This document shows, in pieces, positions 24,347 to 36,160 of a DNA stretch of 64,000 nucleotides (its first letter is position 1; each line of letters opens with the position of its first letter). The DNA is from Eriocheir sinensis. Its lineage: Eukaryota; Arthropoda; Malacostraca; Decapoda; Varunidae. The position numbers were made by a program, and so were the translations under genes. Below the pieces are notes generated by a model. The model was given only the letters and a program-made list of their open reading frames with translations. It was not told the DNA's origin and did no database searches. The stretch spans positions 7,656,376 to 7,720,375 of the forward strand of contig NC_066553.1 of NCBI RefSeq assembly GCF_024679095.1. The letters are read 5' to 3'.

Positions 24347-24439
24347 ATATGTTGGGTCGTGGATTGGGTCTCGGATAAAGAGGATAAAGCTAGTTAGAGT
24401 ACCCATGTACCCTATATTGGTCTCCAGCTCTGGGCCCAT

Positions 24440-24965
24440 AACATTTCAGGACCTTCACACCCACACACGTTAAGGCTTTCGTAGAGGTATTATGTATTTC
24501 CATGGGTAGTTTTAACCTCAAACCCTTCTGCTTACTACTCACCCACATACGTTAAGGCTTTCGTAGAGGTATTATGTAGTTCCGTGTTAAGGCTTTCGTA
24601 GAGGTATTATGTAGTTCCGTGTTAAGGCTTTCGTAGAGGTTTTTGTATTTCCATGGGTAGTTTTAACCTCTAACCCTTCTGCTTACTACACACCCACATA
24701 CGTTAAGGCTTTCGTAGAGGTATTATGTATTTCCATGTTAAGGCTTTCGTAGAGGTTTTTGTATTTCCATGGGTAGTTTTAACCTCTAACCCTTCTGCTT
24801 ACTACTCACCCACATCAGTTAAGGCTTTCGTAGATGTTTTTGTATTTCCATGGGTAGTTTTAACCTCTAACCCTTCTGCTTACTACACACCCACATCAGT
24901 TAAGGCTTTCGTAGAGGTGTTTTGTATTTCCATGGGTAGTTCTAACCTCTACCCCTTCTGCTTAC
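24440..24965 (+). mobile_element. MITE-D-derived tandem array (81/35-bp units)
   Basis: Units begin with GTTAAGGCTTTCGTAGAGGT. Long units of about 81 bp (starts near 24470, 24622, 24738, 24819, 24900) carry TATTTCCATGGGTAGTTTTA and ACCCTTCTGCTTACTAC. Short units of about 35 bp start near 24552, 24587 and 24703. The unit aligns with the MITE-D segment 'AAGGCTTTCGTAGGAGT...ATTTCCAGGAGTAGTTT...CCCTTCT', so the array grew from inside a MITE. Confidence 0.75.
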
Positions 24966-25060
24966 TCTGTCAAACTATTCTCTCCGTTGGGCTCCTCCGA
25001 TCACAACCTTATTTCTGCATCCTGTCCTATTGCTCCCTGTACAGCCTTGGGAGCCTAGTG
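24966..25060 (+). mobile_element. LINE-BS endonuclease fragment
   Basis: Translation gives SVKLFSPLGSSDHNLISASC and PIAPCTALGA. The G-SSDHNLIS motif is the C-terminal catalytic signature of the apurinic-type endonuclease of non-LTR elements. It is directly fused to the MITE-D array. Confidence 0.65.
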
Positions 25061-26339
25061 ACAGTGTAACAAGGCTTCTGCACTATGCATGTGAAGAACA
25101 CTCATACGGACCCGATCAACCTTAAAGTATAGTAGATGTAAGAGCCGAAAGCTTCTGAGAATATGGTCCCTGCATGGTCTCTCTGAAGTCACCCCCACGG
25201 CTTCAATGGTCATGGTAAGGGGTGTATATATGGTCATTAAGTATACAAGGCAATGTCTACCACGTCAACTTTAAGAAGAAAGGAGGCAGCGTGGGTAACA
25301 AGGTACAATCAGTCCTCCCCTCGCAATGCATTCATCTCATTAGTCTTACATTCCTAATCTCCCCTTTGCCATGCCTGAGCCTTCCTCCTCGTCACTTCTC
25401 CTTGCAGCTGGATTCGCTTTGCTTCTCCTCGCATCCCCCTCATCCAATATCCATGACACATAATCATCATAATCTTTGTATATTGCGTCTCGCTCCTCAT
25501 CCTTTCCTTACACCATCTTCTTCCTCCCTCTCCTTTATCGGCGCATCGCACGACATATTTCTTTTATTTATCCTCACACACCATTTTATACATCCATCCG
25601 TCTCTCCTCCTTTCCTCATCAGTTCTGTCATCACAATAAAATGTCAGCAGAACGTATTTATTTTTTACCTGCAAGTCTACAGTCTACCTGGCCAGCCTTT
25701 TTTTTCTCCCCCTCTTCTTTATTTCGGTCTATTATAAAACATACCACTTTTAAGACCCATCCTTCCCTGATTGCTCTGAACTGCCCCCACATTCACACCA
25801 CAGAAAAGTGTCCGCGTGGGGTAATTTCCTTCACTATCGTCTACGTATCCTCTTTTTCCTTCTTTTTCCTTTCCCGGCATTCACTCACCACATTTCTGAC
25901 AGCCATCCTTCCCTCTGCCTATCTCTCCTCAGTTCAGTTCCCACATGCAACAACACAGCAAGGTGCCAGAAGAGCTTTTTTTCGTCATCTGTTACCTACC
26001 TAACCTCCAGTATCTATCCATCAATATCTGTCTACCTATCTATGCAACATGTCGCTCATACACCTTCCAACATTCCAACATTCACCTTCCCATTTGTCCG
26101 TTTTCGATTCAATTCTCGCACAGAACATCACAACGAAAGTAAAGCATTTTCTTCACCTGTAGCTTGCCTGCCTGTATGTCCGCCCGTGTCTGCCCGTCTT
26201 CCCTGTTAAAGGTGAGCTCCGATGCGTTATTTGATCTTCTCAGGCGACGGAGCCGATTTTTTGTTATAGGAACATGCAATATACCGCTCGGAATGGGTGA
26301 GTAACAAAACGCAATACGCAGCAAATACCCATTACATTA
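25061..26339. other. unassigned, pyrimidine-rich
   Basis: Plus-strand open frames at 25222-25737, 25476-26003 and 25808-26209 overlap in three frames and are rich in Ser/Leu/Phe/Pro because the strand is T/C-rich. None shows a domain or a convincing start. I see no repeat family here. Confidence 0.35.
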
Positions 26340-26628
26340 AGAGATGTCATAAGCTAGGGTCTGTTTCCGGGTAAACTGTTTAAAGAGAAGCACTGTTATG
26401 TTAGAGTTAGAAAATGATAGTGGAGGACTTAGGGAAGGACTGGGAAATAGAGAAAGAGAAAGAAAGCGTTGTCATAAGTCATAAGAGTTGTCACAAGCTA
26501 GGGTCTATTTCCGGGTAAACTGTTTAAAGAGAAGCACTGTTATGTTAGAGTTAGAAAATGATAGTGGAGGACTTAGGGAAGGACTGGGAAATAGAGAAAG
26601 AGAGAGAAAGCGTAGAAAAGCTGAATTG
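26340..26628. repeat. two-copy 144-bp tandem duplication
   Basis: AAGCTAGGGTCT at 26351 recurs at 26495, followed by the same GGGTAAACTGTTTAAAGAGA and TAGTGGAGGACTTAGGGAAG blocks. Copies differ at very few positions, so the duplication is recent. Confidence 0.9.
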
Positions 26629-27059
26629 AGTGCAGGAAACAAAATACGGTACATCACCCTCCTATATCGCGTTGAGGTCGCATGGGAGAGAAATGTAACA
26701 AAAAGCAGTAAAGTAGGAGTTACATGACTAAGCAGAAGGAGTTAAGTCGAGGGTTGGCAGCAATATTTATACCCGGCATACCTCCACCTTTTTTATACTG
26801 TCAAGGTCACACGCTACTTCGATCTGACTGACCTGCATTCACGGGGTATTTATTTATCCTGCCGTCACGAGGATTGGCCCGGGTTTATACAGCAGCTTGC
26901 GCTAAAACCATAATTCCTCCCCTTTTGTTTTATGGGCCCGTAACGTCGCGCGCGTGGCATGAGAGACGAGGGAAAAAAGAGGATGATGTTGGTATGAATT
27001 TATTCTTCCCGGTAGTGACAATTTTCGGAGGGCGGGTTAATAATGTGTGCTGTTTATCT
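26629..27059. other. unassigned
   Basis: No recognisable feature. Confidence 0.3.
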
Positions 27060-27425
<366 letters not shown>

Positions 27426-27428
<3 letters not shown>

Positions 27429-28197
27429 CCCTTTGGTCTGAGGATGTAGATAACTACTGCCAGTTTTCTGAATACAATTTAATGAGTTTTGCTTGATTTT
27501 CATATTTCATCCTCGATATTTGGCCGTTTTATGAGAGTAGACACAAACATTAATGTAGTGCAGGATTTTAATGAAATATGTCGCGTCTAACGAAAAAATA
27601 ACGGTGATATGAAGCATGTCTTTAGCCGCGCGCCCAGTGTGTGCCTTCCGGATCAGCAGGAGGGCCAGGCCTTGCCCCGCCCCACGACGCTACACCCTTC
27701 ATCCCTACTGGCGCTAAGTGACTTTCCGGGTCATCAGACTTTTCACTGAAAAATACTCCAAGCAAACCTCGGGCGTCAAGCGTCACGTATGGAAATTGTG
27801 AATGGGTTCTGATATATATAAACGCATAGAGTAGAAAAAAATATCGTTTGAAAAGTAAATGCTGTTACAAAACAAATGGATAAGTAGCAAATTGATGCTA
27901 AACAGTCCTAGAGCCACACGAGTCATCACACACACGGCCGATGTCTTGACTTTCATTTTTTGCCTGTAGTACTAATGCTGTTTTGTTTTTTGTTGTTGTT
28001 TATTTTTGTCTGTCGGTAAGAGCCAGATTTCCATAAACTTCACCTCCTGACTCATCTAACTTTTCAGAACTCAAAGAAACTGATGCTTCTCTCACCCCGC
28101 TGCTCAAATACTAAGACATTCCTCCTATCCTGGGCTGCTGACGATAACTGACAGAACGACTATTACATATATCAGTATCATCCTCTGACTCACATGA
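27426..28197. other. unassigned
   Basis: GC-rich patch at 27620-27720. No motif was recognised. Confidence 0.3.
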
Positions 28198-28205
28198 CTT
28201 TCCAC

Positions 28206-29262
28206 CGGTGGTGGGCACCGCTAACCGAAAAGTTAGCTTCGCTAACTGGAAATCCACTAACTAAAAAGTTAGCTTTGCTTACGATAGACCGCTAAACGGA
28301 TAAAGAAATTAGTGGAAGCTGACGCTAACCGCTTTAACCGCTAACTTTTTTATATGGATTTAGCTTCGGTTTAGGATTTTGGCTCTAAAACCCCGTCTGT
28401 CCGTTAATGATGGTCTCCTTGGGTTGGCACATGACGCACCGGAAGTGCAAGACATTGGCGTCCTCCATATCTCCTGATTTAAGGACAAAGTACTTCTCCA
28501 GGTGGGGCCACGGGTTCTGGAACTTCTGGGACTCCTGGCCGTCAGCTTGAGTGTCCTCCGCCTCACCCACAGCTGCTGCCGGCTCCCTAACAGGGTCAGC
28601 GTCCTCAGGCGGAACAAAAACGTCCTCACTCGGGTCACCTTCCATGACGTCGATAACGATAAACAAGGCGACAATAATGAACGCGACTACACGGTGACAA
28701 CGTCGCAGCTGAACTGAACAAAGAGCCCAACAAGCAACAACAAGAAGAGAAGAGAAAGAAGCCTCCAGTTTATCCTAAATCCGTATATTTTACCAAAGAT
28801 TTCCCGCAAATATACGCATTTTTTTACTTTTTTTCCATAACTGACACTTTTATTTTTATTATTCTAAGTTTATTTCTTATCAGGTAGAAAAATATCGAAT
28901 TCTTGTTATTAAATCCCGAGTTCAAAGAGTTAGAAATGCAAGATGCATTCCCCTAAAATATCAAAACGTTTCCCTAATAATTGTCCAATTACCCAACTTT
29001 AAGGCGTGATTTACCCAAAAGTGGAAGCCCTGGAATTATTGCGCCATGTGGCTCAACTGGTGCTGTGTCTGCCCACAACGGACAAGACCAAACCTGTATG
29101 ATTTTTTAGTGGACTTAAGTTAGCGGAGGAGGAATTATAGTTAGCGAAAGCCAATTGGTCCGCTAACTGTTTCCAAAGTTAGTGAAAACGCTGATCAGTT
29201 AATGATAAAGTTAGCCTCGCTAATTAACGGTTAGTGGATTAGCGGAACCGTGCCTACCACTG
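28206..29262 (-). mobile_element. hAT DNA transposon, 1057 bp, internally deleted
   Basis: The left end CGGTGGTGGGCACCGCTAAC and the right end, read inverted, CAGTGGTAGGCACGG are hAT-type termini. The 8-bp target duplication CTTTCCAC is exact (28198-28205 and 29263-29270). Both subterminal regions (about 28220-28370 and 29110-29250) contain many GTTAGC/GCTAAC words in both orientations, as expected of transposase-binding repeats. The interior keeps a minus-strand transposase N-terminal exon (28385-28666), while the catalytic hAT core is missing. It is therefore non-autonomous but could have been moved by a full-length relative. Confidence 0.85.
28385..28666 (-). pseudogene. hAT transposase N-terminus with BED-type zinc-finger half
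   Basis: A 93-codon frame. Residues 1-45 are acidic (MEGDPSEDVFVPPED and AVGEAEDTQADGQES). From about residue 50 the text is PWPHLEKYFVLKSG and, later, VLHFRCVMC. The conserved aromatic residues and the C-x2-C pair are those of a BED zinc finger, the DNA-binding module of hAT transposases. The paired His/Cys ligands that should follow are absent: the frame ends after MCQPKETIINGQTGF. This is probably a truncated first coding part. The partner frame 28674-28360 is a shadow. Confidence 0.6.
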
Positions 29263-29270
29263 CTTTCCAC

Positions 29271-29759
29271 TGCTCACACAAACACATCCTTCCATTACAT
29301 CACTGTCTACATGCCTTGATGTTCCTTCTCCGGCACCGTGCAAGAGGGCTGGTGCTGCTCCTCTTACACCACTCAAACAAACTAATATTTCTCTTCCAGC
29401 GGTGCTCAGAGACAAACGTTCTTTTGCATCCTGTTTGCAACTCTAATTCTAACCATGCTGTAATACTTTATCCTCTTGTACTGTGACATTCCCGTTTGAT
29501 TAGATGGTGGAGCTTCACCCGCGAGCACAACCAATCTATGGTTCAGTAACAACAATCCAATCACTCTTTGACAAAAACCGACAGCATTCCTATTTGTTCG
29601 TTCTGAGTATTTTCCTGTAGAGAGCGCCCCCCCCTCCCCCCCCCCCCTTCCACACCAAGCACTCCCTTCATGCCGGGATGCCAACATGACAAAAATCACC
29701 GAGCGAGCTTGGTCTTCCATCCAATGTGCCTGTACAATGCGGAGTGGTTTTTTTTTTAG
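29271..29759. other. unassigned; C-rich run at 29630-29650
   Basis: Possibly an old LINE piece around 29270-29480, but I could not align it with confidence. A nearly pure C stretch (about 18 of 20) lies at 29630-29650. Confidence 0.3.
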
Positions 29760-30228
29760 ATAAATAGATTGTCAGAAACATATAGTCATATAGACACAAC
29801 AGATAAATAGACATGGACACGGACAAACAGAGTAGACACACGCACATACCGACAGACAAACAGGCAGAGAGACAGGCAGGCAGGCGAACTGACAGACAGA
29901 CAGACAAACAGACAGAGACAGACTAGCAGGCAGGCAGCCAGGCAAACAGACAGATACAGGTATACAGACGAATAATTGGTTTATGAATAGATAACAAGAA
30001 CGATGGAGATTAATTGATACCTAGATTGACTGATAGACAGCAAGATAGATGGAAATAGGTAAATAGATAGATAGATAGATAGATAGATAGATTCATATAT
30101 ATAGATGGAGAGATCAATTAGTGTACAGATTGATTGACTGACAGAAAATTATATGGCAAGATTGACTTATGAAGGCAGATAGATAAACAGATAGGTAGAT
30201 AGATATATAGATAGCCAGAAGATAGATG
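29760..30228. repeat. cryptic GATA/GACA tetranucleotide region
   Basis: About 470 bp composed largely of imperfect GATA, GACA, GGCA and AGAC words, with pure (GATA)n near 30064-30090 and (CAGG)/(GACA) near 29865-29905. The mixture recalls GATA/GACA 'Bkm-type' simple satellites. Confidence 0.85.
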
Positions 30229-30232
30229 CATA

Positions 30233-30481
30233 TCGTCACCCTCATAAAATAATCGCCTAAGTCATTTTCCAGCGATTTCCAGGTTTTTGCTTACATCAGT
30301 TTTTCATCAAGTGACGCCCATTTTTGTATAGTTGCCTTCGTCATTCAGGGTTTGAGTATTCTAGAATTGACCTTTTCATTCCTGCCTAAATCTTAAGCCA
30401 AATAAGATAATGACAGTTCTTTTCTGATTTCCTGTTAAGTAGAAAATAATGACTTAGGCGGTTTGTTTACGAGGGTGACGA
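30233..30481. mobile_element. MITE with long inverted repeats and TA flanks
   Basis: 249 bp. The left end TCGTCACCCTCATAAAATAA and the right end, read inverted, TCGTCACCCTCGTAAACAAA are followed on both sides by CGCCTAAGTCATT. TA lies on both sides (30231-30232 and 30482-30483), which suggests the Tc1/mariner superfamily. Non-coding. Confidence 0.75.
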
Positions 30482-30605
30482 TATATAGGTACTCGAAACA
30501 CATCCGCAAATGGACCGATATGGAAAGAGCATCACCGGGCAGGCATGAAATCCTCTTCCTGAGTCCACGCGGCACAAACACGCGAATCCCCAAACGGTTA
30601 GAGAG

Positions 30606-30799
30606 CAACGTTGCCGGATTATCGTACTCAGCCGCTTATATTTCCCGACTTCTTACCCCAAAACTGTCTTCTGGGCTGCAATAACGAAACTCATTTATAG
30701 TTATCGTTAAAAGAGTTAGATCCTGATGTTTCTTGGCATTAGTTAAGCGTCAGAAACCGGTAAATACTATGCTCTGAGTACGACAATCCGGCAACGGTG
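30606..30799. mobile_element. MITE-F copy 1
   Basis: The left end is CAACGTTGCCGGATTATCGT and the right end, read inverted, is CACCGTTGCCGGATTGTCGT, each continuing with ACTCAG. Flanks TTAGAGAG and GTGGAGAG match at six of eight positions. The second copy is at 48053-48257. Confidence 0.7.
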
Positions 30800-31040
30800 G
30801 TGGAGAGTGCCCTTCATGCGCTACTATCTCCCAGCACCACCACCAGCAGCCGCCACGGGGTCCCACGAGGGGGAGGGGGAATTGGAGGAGCCGGCCCAGC
30901 AAGGAAAGCCACGGAAATAACACCGATACTCGAAAACAACAGTCACCTCGCCACCACTTCCAGCCAGGCGTTTATTGTCGACACTTGGGGAGGAGGAGGC
31001 CTTAGGCAGTGCCCCCATGCGCATGCCTCACCCCCCCCCC

Positions 31041-31287
<247 letters not shown>

Positions 31288-31499
31288 TTAAAGATATCTC
31301 TAAATAGTCCTCCAACACGCACCTTGTAGGAAATATGTCTCTATATATGTGCAATCGTGCCGCCTTGCTGTCACTTTCCCTTTCTTTGGGTGGCCCCGCA
31401 GAGTGACGTTCCAGTGATGGGCCGCGTTACTGCCTCACGTCATGCACCCCTCAGCTGGCCTGTCCTCTGACTCGCCCTGCTAACTCGAGTAATATGACA

Positions 31500-31930
31500 T
31501 AAATCCCAAAATGAACGTTTGACTGGCGGAAATTCACCCTGTCACTGTTCTTACTCCATACCTTGACTCCACTATTTTTTTCCTACCCATTTTCTCCTTG
31601 TAGCGTACTATAACACGACTCAAATTCTCTATAGAGCGAGTAAAGTGTTGAAAATTCACCTTCTCGCTACCCTCATTCCATGTCTCGACTGACTTGCTTT
31701 TTGCCTAACCCAGCTGATCCCGTAGTCACTGTAGAGTATCTGATGTGTCGAAAATGCACTTAGATGATTCTTACCTCACGTTGCAGTTGACCTACCCTCT
31801 GCATAACCCTGTTCACCCCCGACAAGACATAATATATCCTACGTATATTAACAGCAGAGCGACGCAAATCCACCGTCTCAAATGATCATTACTTTCCTGC
31901 AGGCGACTCAACAACTAACACAAGCTTCTT
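31500..31930. repeat. ancient degenerate tandem repeat, about 105-130 bp units
   Basis: The word 'RAAATYCACC' recurs near 31528, 31651, 31750 and 31865. Each time it is followed within about 20-60 bp by similar words (TTACTCCAT / CCTCATTCCAT, TTGACT-C, TTTTTGCCTAACCC / TTTTTCCTACCC). Similarity is low, so confidence is modest. Confidence 0.35.
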
Positions 31931-32183
31931 AATTCAGTAATCTAGCAATTGGTGGAAGTTGAGCAATATTTGAAACACCAGGAGTAAGGTTAACGACAAC
32001 CAGGAATATCTTACAAATGTTCGGTGGCTCTCAAATTTATCCTCTTTGACTTTCTCTAACATTTGCAGAGAACATAACACGGAAATAACGTGTCTCGGTC
32101 AAATAAAGTCACAAAGAATAGAACTAAAGTTTGCTACAGTGTTTGCGGTAAGGTTAATAAGGAGTCCAATAACGATCTCTTAA

Positions 32184-32423
32184 CTTGTCCGCTGCGTTTG
32201 GCACGTATTTTATCTTCACTGGTAGCCTGGTAACATTCAGTCCCAGGTCTTTCTCTGCCTCTGTGGTGGATAGTGGAGTGTTTCCCATGTGATACTGGTA
32301 TGCTGGATTTCCCCTCCCAAGGTGCAGGACTTTACATTTTTCTTCACTGTAATGTAGCAGCCACATTTTTTCCATTCCTGTAGCTTGGTGAGGTCTTCTG
32401 GTAGGGAGTCCGCAGTCAAGAGG
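32184..32423 (-). mobile_element. TTAA-RT element copy 1: 240-bp unit carrying an RT fragment
   Basis: Flanked by TTAA at 32180-32183 and 32424-32427, with inverted ends TTGTCCGCTGCG / CTTGACTGCGGA. The minus frame encodes KLQEW, then CKVLHLGRGNPAYQYHMGNT and PLSTTEAEKDLG, separated by a frameshift. This is the palm/thumb segment of CR1/L2-like RT that follows the catalytic ADD. Its length is the same as the copies at 45633 and 56202. Confidence 0.75.
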
Positions 32424-32740
32424 TTAAAGCGTAAAATTTACTCAGCACAAACCCAACCTCTTCGACTTATCTCGGGCCAAGAGAAGCAACCCCCGACCCA
32501 AGCCTCCTGATCTAATGACCTGCCAGCGGGCGGGAACAGAGCATCACTTGTAGCGTTGGTGGTAATGTTAACGACGGACATAACCGCCGAGCTGATGGGC
32601 CCCTTCCTCCCCGCCGGCACCTGCTCCTCCTCGCGTGTGTTCCTCGTTCACAATAATGCAAGACACTTGACTTCGATAAGAGGTTGTCACGGCGGCTCTA
32701 CTCAAACACTTAGCTCGTTTTGAAGAGGAGGCAGGATAGT

Positions 32741-33008
<268 letters not shown>

Positions 33009-33179
33009 CGATAAGGTCTCAAGTAGGAACTGTACCCTTACAACACAAAGTAATTAAGCCATCACGCTGAGTTAAACCTCTCTGTACCAGCTACTCAGGA
33101 CACACTCATGATGGCCGACTTTGCGGTGAATGAATTAATCTCGATGAAATATGCAGGACGGTGACATTTTAATTCGTCT

Positions 33180-33252
33180 TCGATAGATAGGAATCACACT
33201 GGGCCTGTCTCTCGGGGTAATAGATTCTTGACCACCTCAGGCTTCAGGGGTT
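33180..33252 (+). mobile_element. SINE-C fragment, copy 3
   Basis: ATCACACTGGGCCTGTCTCT and GGGGTAATAGATTCTTG align with the 'GTCACACTGGCTCTGTGTCCCGGGGCAATGGACTCT' region of the family. Only about 70 bp remain. Confidence 0.5.
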
Positions 33253-33604
33253 GTAGGTGGTATTTTGTGCAATTTTATGAGTCAAATTTGCTATGAAAAG
33301 TCGAGTAACCCATTTTCAGATTTGCCGTCAAGCTGAAGCAATTTACTTGTATCAACATTAAAAAGTCCTTTGCGTATTCCAGAGCACCGTCTCCTCCCAA
33401 AGGTTGGTGCTTTCTAAATGAGAATTAGTTTGTTATCTCCAATCTCTTTGAAATGTTCGTTGCACAGGGAATAAACATTTTCGAAACTTTTTTCCACGGA
33501 CACAGTGCAGCGAAAATATATATGTTTGTGCGATGCAGGAAAAGGAGACAAACCCTACACAGCGGGTCCAAGTTGGGTGCAGGTAAACTGATAGAAGGAG
33601 AAAT
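33253..33604. other. unassigned
   Basis: No recognisable feature. Confidence 0.3.
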
Positions 33605-34225
33605 AGGTCGGTATTATAAGGCACTCTCGCTTCTCACATCAGCTATTTCTAAAGGCCAAAGAGGGGGTCACTCAGGTTCTAGTGAGTGTTTCTTCAGGTT
33701 CACGGTACAGAAGAAGGGTCAAACTACCACCATAAAAGAGGGGGTCTGTCGGGTTCTAATGAGTGTTTCTTCAGGTTCACGGTACAGAAGAAGGGTCAAA
33801 CTACCACCATAAAAGAGGGGGTCAGTCGGGTTCTAGTGAGTGTTTCTTCAGGTTCACGGTACAGAAGAAGGGTCAAACTACCACCATAAAAGAGGGGGTC
33901 TGTCGGGTTCTAGTGAGTGTTTCTTCAGGTTCACGGTACAGAAGAAGGGTCAAACTACCACCATAAAAGAGGGGGTCTGTCGGGTTCTAATGAGTGTTTC
34001 TTCAGTTTCAGGGTACAGAAGAAGGGTCACACTACCACCATAAAAGAGGGGGTCTGTCGGGTTCTAATGAGTGTTTCTTCAGGTTCAGGGTACAGAAGAA
34101 GGGTCAAACTACCACCAGGGTCATAAAAATACTCCTGGAAATGCCCACAACTCCTACGCAAGCCTTGTCAAATATGTGTTCTTGGGCGGCGAAATGCTTT
34201 ATAATACGACCCATAGAGTGTGCCC
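33605..34225 (-). mobile_element. MITE-D copy with internal 77-bp tandem array
   Basis: The termini GGTCGGTATTATAAGGCACT (left) and ATAATACGACCC (right) are those of MITE-D. The interior, positions about 33675-34118, is six tandem copies of a 77-bp unit. Each includes GAGTGTTTCTTCAGGTTCAC, TACAGAAGAAGGGTCAAACT and ACCACCATAAAAGAGGGGGT. The unit equals one MITE-D segment, amplified in place. Six overlapping open frames of 67 codons, spaced by 77 bp, are a direct consequence. Confidence 0.85.
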
Positions 34226-34967
34226 TTGCTTCCAAGTAGAGCAACAGTCTGTTTGATCAACTTGTAGCGTTATTACAAAGAGAACGCCGTGTTTGAAGTA
34301 AGTGTATCACCATAATCCTCGACAGACTTGAGCTTTGAAGGTCTACACTCTACATTCCGTGATTAAAACTCTTATCTTGAGTCCCTTTTGACAATCATCG
34401 TTCCATATTTTTCACGAACATCATGGCGTTGAAAACTGTATGAATATTCTCGTCGTAGTCAAAGGTGCTGCCACTTTGTCAGTTACATAATTTTAGTAGA
34501 CTTTACTTTCCATTTAAATATAATCCAGGTGCTGCAGCCGCTGATGTCATCCTTAATTAACATTTGTCATTAATGTTGACGGTGTTCACTGGGGCATTGG
34601 AGTTAAATATTGCAAATGAGTTATAACATGCGTGTCACAGTGTCCCCAGCGTTACCGTTCAGACAGACAGGCAGATCGACAGGCAGACAGACAAACAGAC
34701 AAAATGACACACAGATTTGAGCTACGCGAGACCTAATTCAGTAGTCTGAGTCACTGTTGGCCGTGCAAGTTACGACGCTCCTGGTCACTGAAGGTCACGG
34801 ATGAAGGGAACTCGATGTGCTCCTGACGCAGATGTGCACCGGTTATGTATTGAAGGCTCCCCCGTATTCCCTTCGTGTTCCACATGATATAACTTTGACA
34901 GATAAACTTTTTGGAACAGATATTTGTGAATTACATGTAAATATTGTGTCTACTTTTGACACTTAGG
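34226..34967. other. unassigned; GACA-rich stretch at 34658-34715
   Basis: Imperfect GACA/CAGG repeats at 34658-34715; otherwise nothing was recognised. Confidence 0.4.
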
Positions 34968-35188
34968 GTCGTATTAGAAAACATTTCCTCGTCCAAGAAC
35001 ACCTACTTGACAAGACTTTCGTAGGAGTTGTGGGCATTTCCAGGAGTAGTTTTTGACCCTGGTGGTAGTGTGACCCTTCTTCTGTACCATGAACCTGAAG
35101 AAACACTCATAAGAATCTGACTGACCCCTTCTTTGACCTCTATAAATTGGTGATGAGAGAAGCGAATTTGTCTTGTAATACCGACCTT
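34968..35188 (+). mobile_element. MITE-D copy
   Basis: Begins GGGTCGTATTAGAAAACATT and ends near GTAATACCGACC. The core ACAAGACTTTCGTAGGAGTT and TACCATGAACCTGAAGAAAC is intact and the interior is not expanded. This is a good reference copy. Confidence 0.8.
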
Positions 35189-35737
35189 AATGCATTGCCT
35201 TGAAGTTGCCTGGGTTTAGGTAACAATGCCTGTCTTTGATAACTGTTTTCTAATCCATTTCAGACAGCTATATGTTTTATCCTGGAGGGCTACGATTTCT
35301 TAGTCAGTAGATCGGCAGCCTCTTTAGGTGTAAATGAGGGAGGCATCTACCTAATCATCTATATTACTCTTCCCACGAGCGATAAGTTTGCCCTGGAGAG
35401 CTGTGGTTGCTTGAAAAGAGCGTTTATTACCCTCTTTATATGACGTTTCTCCTGAAGGGATTAGCTACTTTATTTTTTCTCGTTGTGCAGTTTACACGTT
35501 CAGCTTGGTAACAGGAAAGAATGAAGAGTAAATGTGTGTTGTTTGTGGCCTACCCAGATTTTGTTTTTTGTAGTTGTGTTTTGTAAGTTATATTTTCAGG
35601 AACAAGGTCATCTTATATAATTAATAAAACTGGCAAGGTCATCGGGTGATTAAAGATAAAGTGTCGATGAATAAGATAGCATATAACATTGGTGTTGATT
35701 TTACTCCGTTTGAGTTGAGAGACAGACTGATGAAGAT
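35189..35737. other. unassigned
   Basis: No recognisable feature. Confidence 0.3.
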
Positions 35738-35851
35738 GGCGCCACTATAAACACTTGCCTGCGCCGTGACAGGATGGGGCCGACTACCATCGAGGCCCCT
35801 CAAGAGAGCCTACCGGCGCAATAGACACACACGTAAAAAGAAAAAAAAACA
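35738..35851 (+). mobile_element. SINE-B copy 3 (3' part)
   Basis: GATGGCGCCACTATAAACAC, GGGGCCGACTACCAT, GAGCCTACCGGCGCAATAGA and an ACGTAAAAAGAAAAAAAA tail. The head is missing, which is typical 5' truncation. Confidence 0.8.
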
Positions 35852-36014
35852 GATCGAGTGAGTGGGCGAGTGAGTGAGAGAGTGAGTGAGTCTGTGTTTG
35901 GCTGGGGTGGGGGAGAGGGAGGAGGGGGAGCTAGCCAGTCAGTGAGTCATAATTTAACTCAGAACAACAATGATCATATACAAAAGGTTCGTTCTGTCAG
36001 TCTTCTCCCTTCAA
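35852..36014. repeat. GAGT-rich low-complexity stretch
   Basis: Imperfect GAGTGAGTGAGA repeats at about 35855-35895, directly after the A-tail of SINE-B copy 3. Confidence 0.6.
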
Positions 36015-36160
36015 TATTTTTTTTTACAACAAAGGAGACCGCTCAAGGGCACAAAAAAAGGAAACTATAATAAAAAAAAGCCCGCTACTCGCTGCTCCTA
36101 CAAAAAAGAATCGAAAGAGGTGGCCGAAAGAGAGGTCAATTTCGGAAGAAGATACACTAC
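36015..36160 (-). mobile_element. LINE-BS 3' fragment
   Basis: The plus text (a T run, ACAACAAAGGAGACCGCTCA, AAAAAAAGCCCGCTACTCGC, and GAGAGGTCAATTTCGG) matches the 3' ends at 61535 and 62484 (minus strand). Confidence 0.75.

Noticed and set aside
25222..26209. Host gene in the 25.2-26.2 kb pyrimidine-rich stretch
   Set aside because: Three frames are open at once, composition explains the residues, and there are no domains or splice signals that agree.
33686..34256. Six overlapping 61-81 codon frames as a gene family
   Set aside because: They repeat every 77 bp because of the tandem array inside MITE-D.
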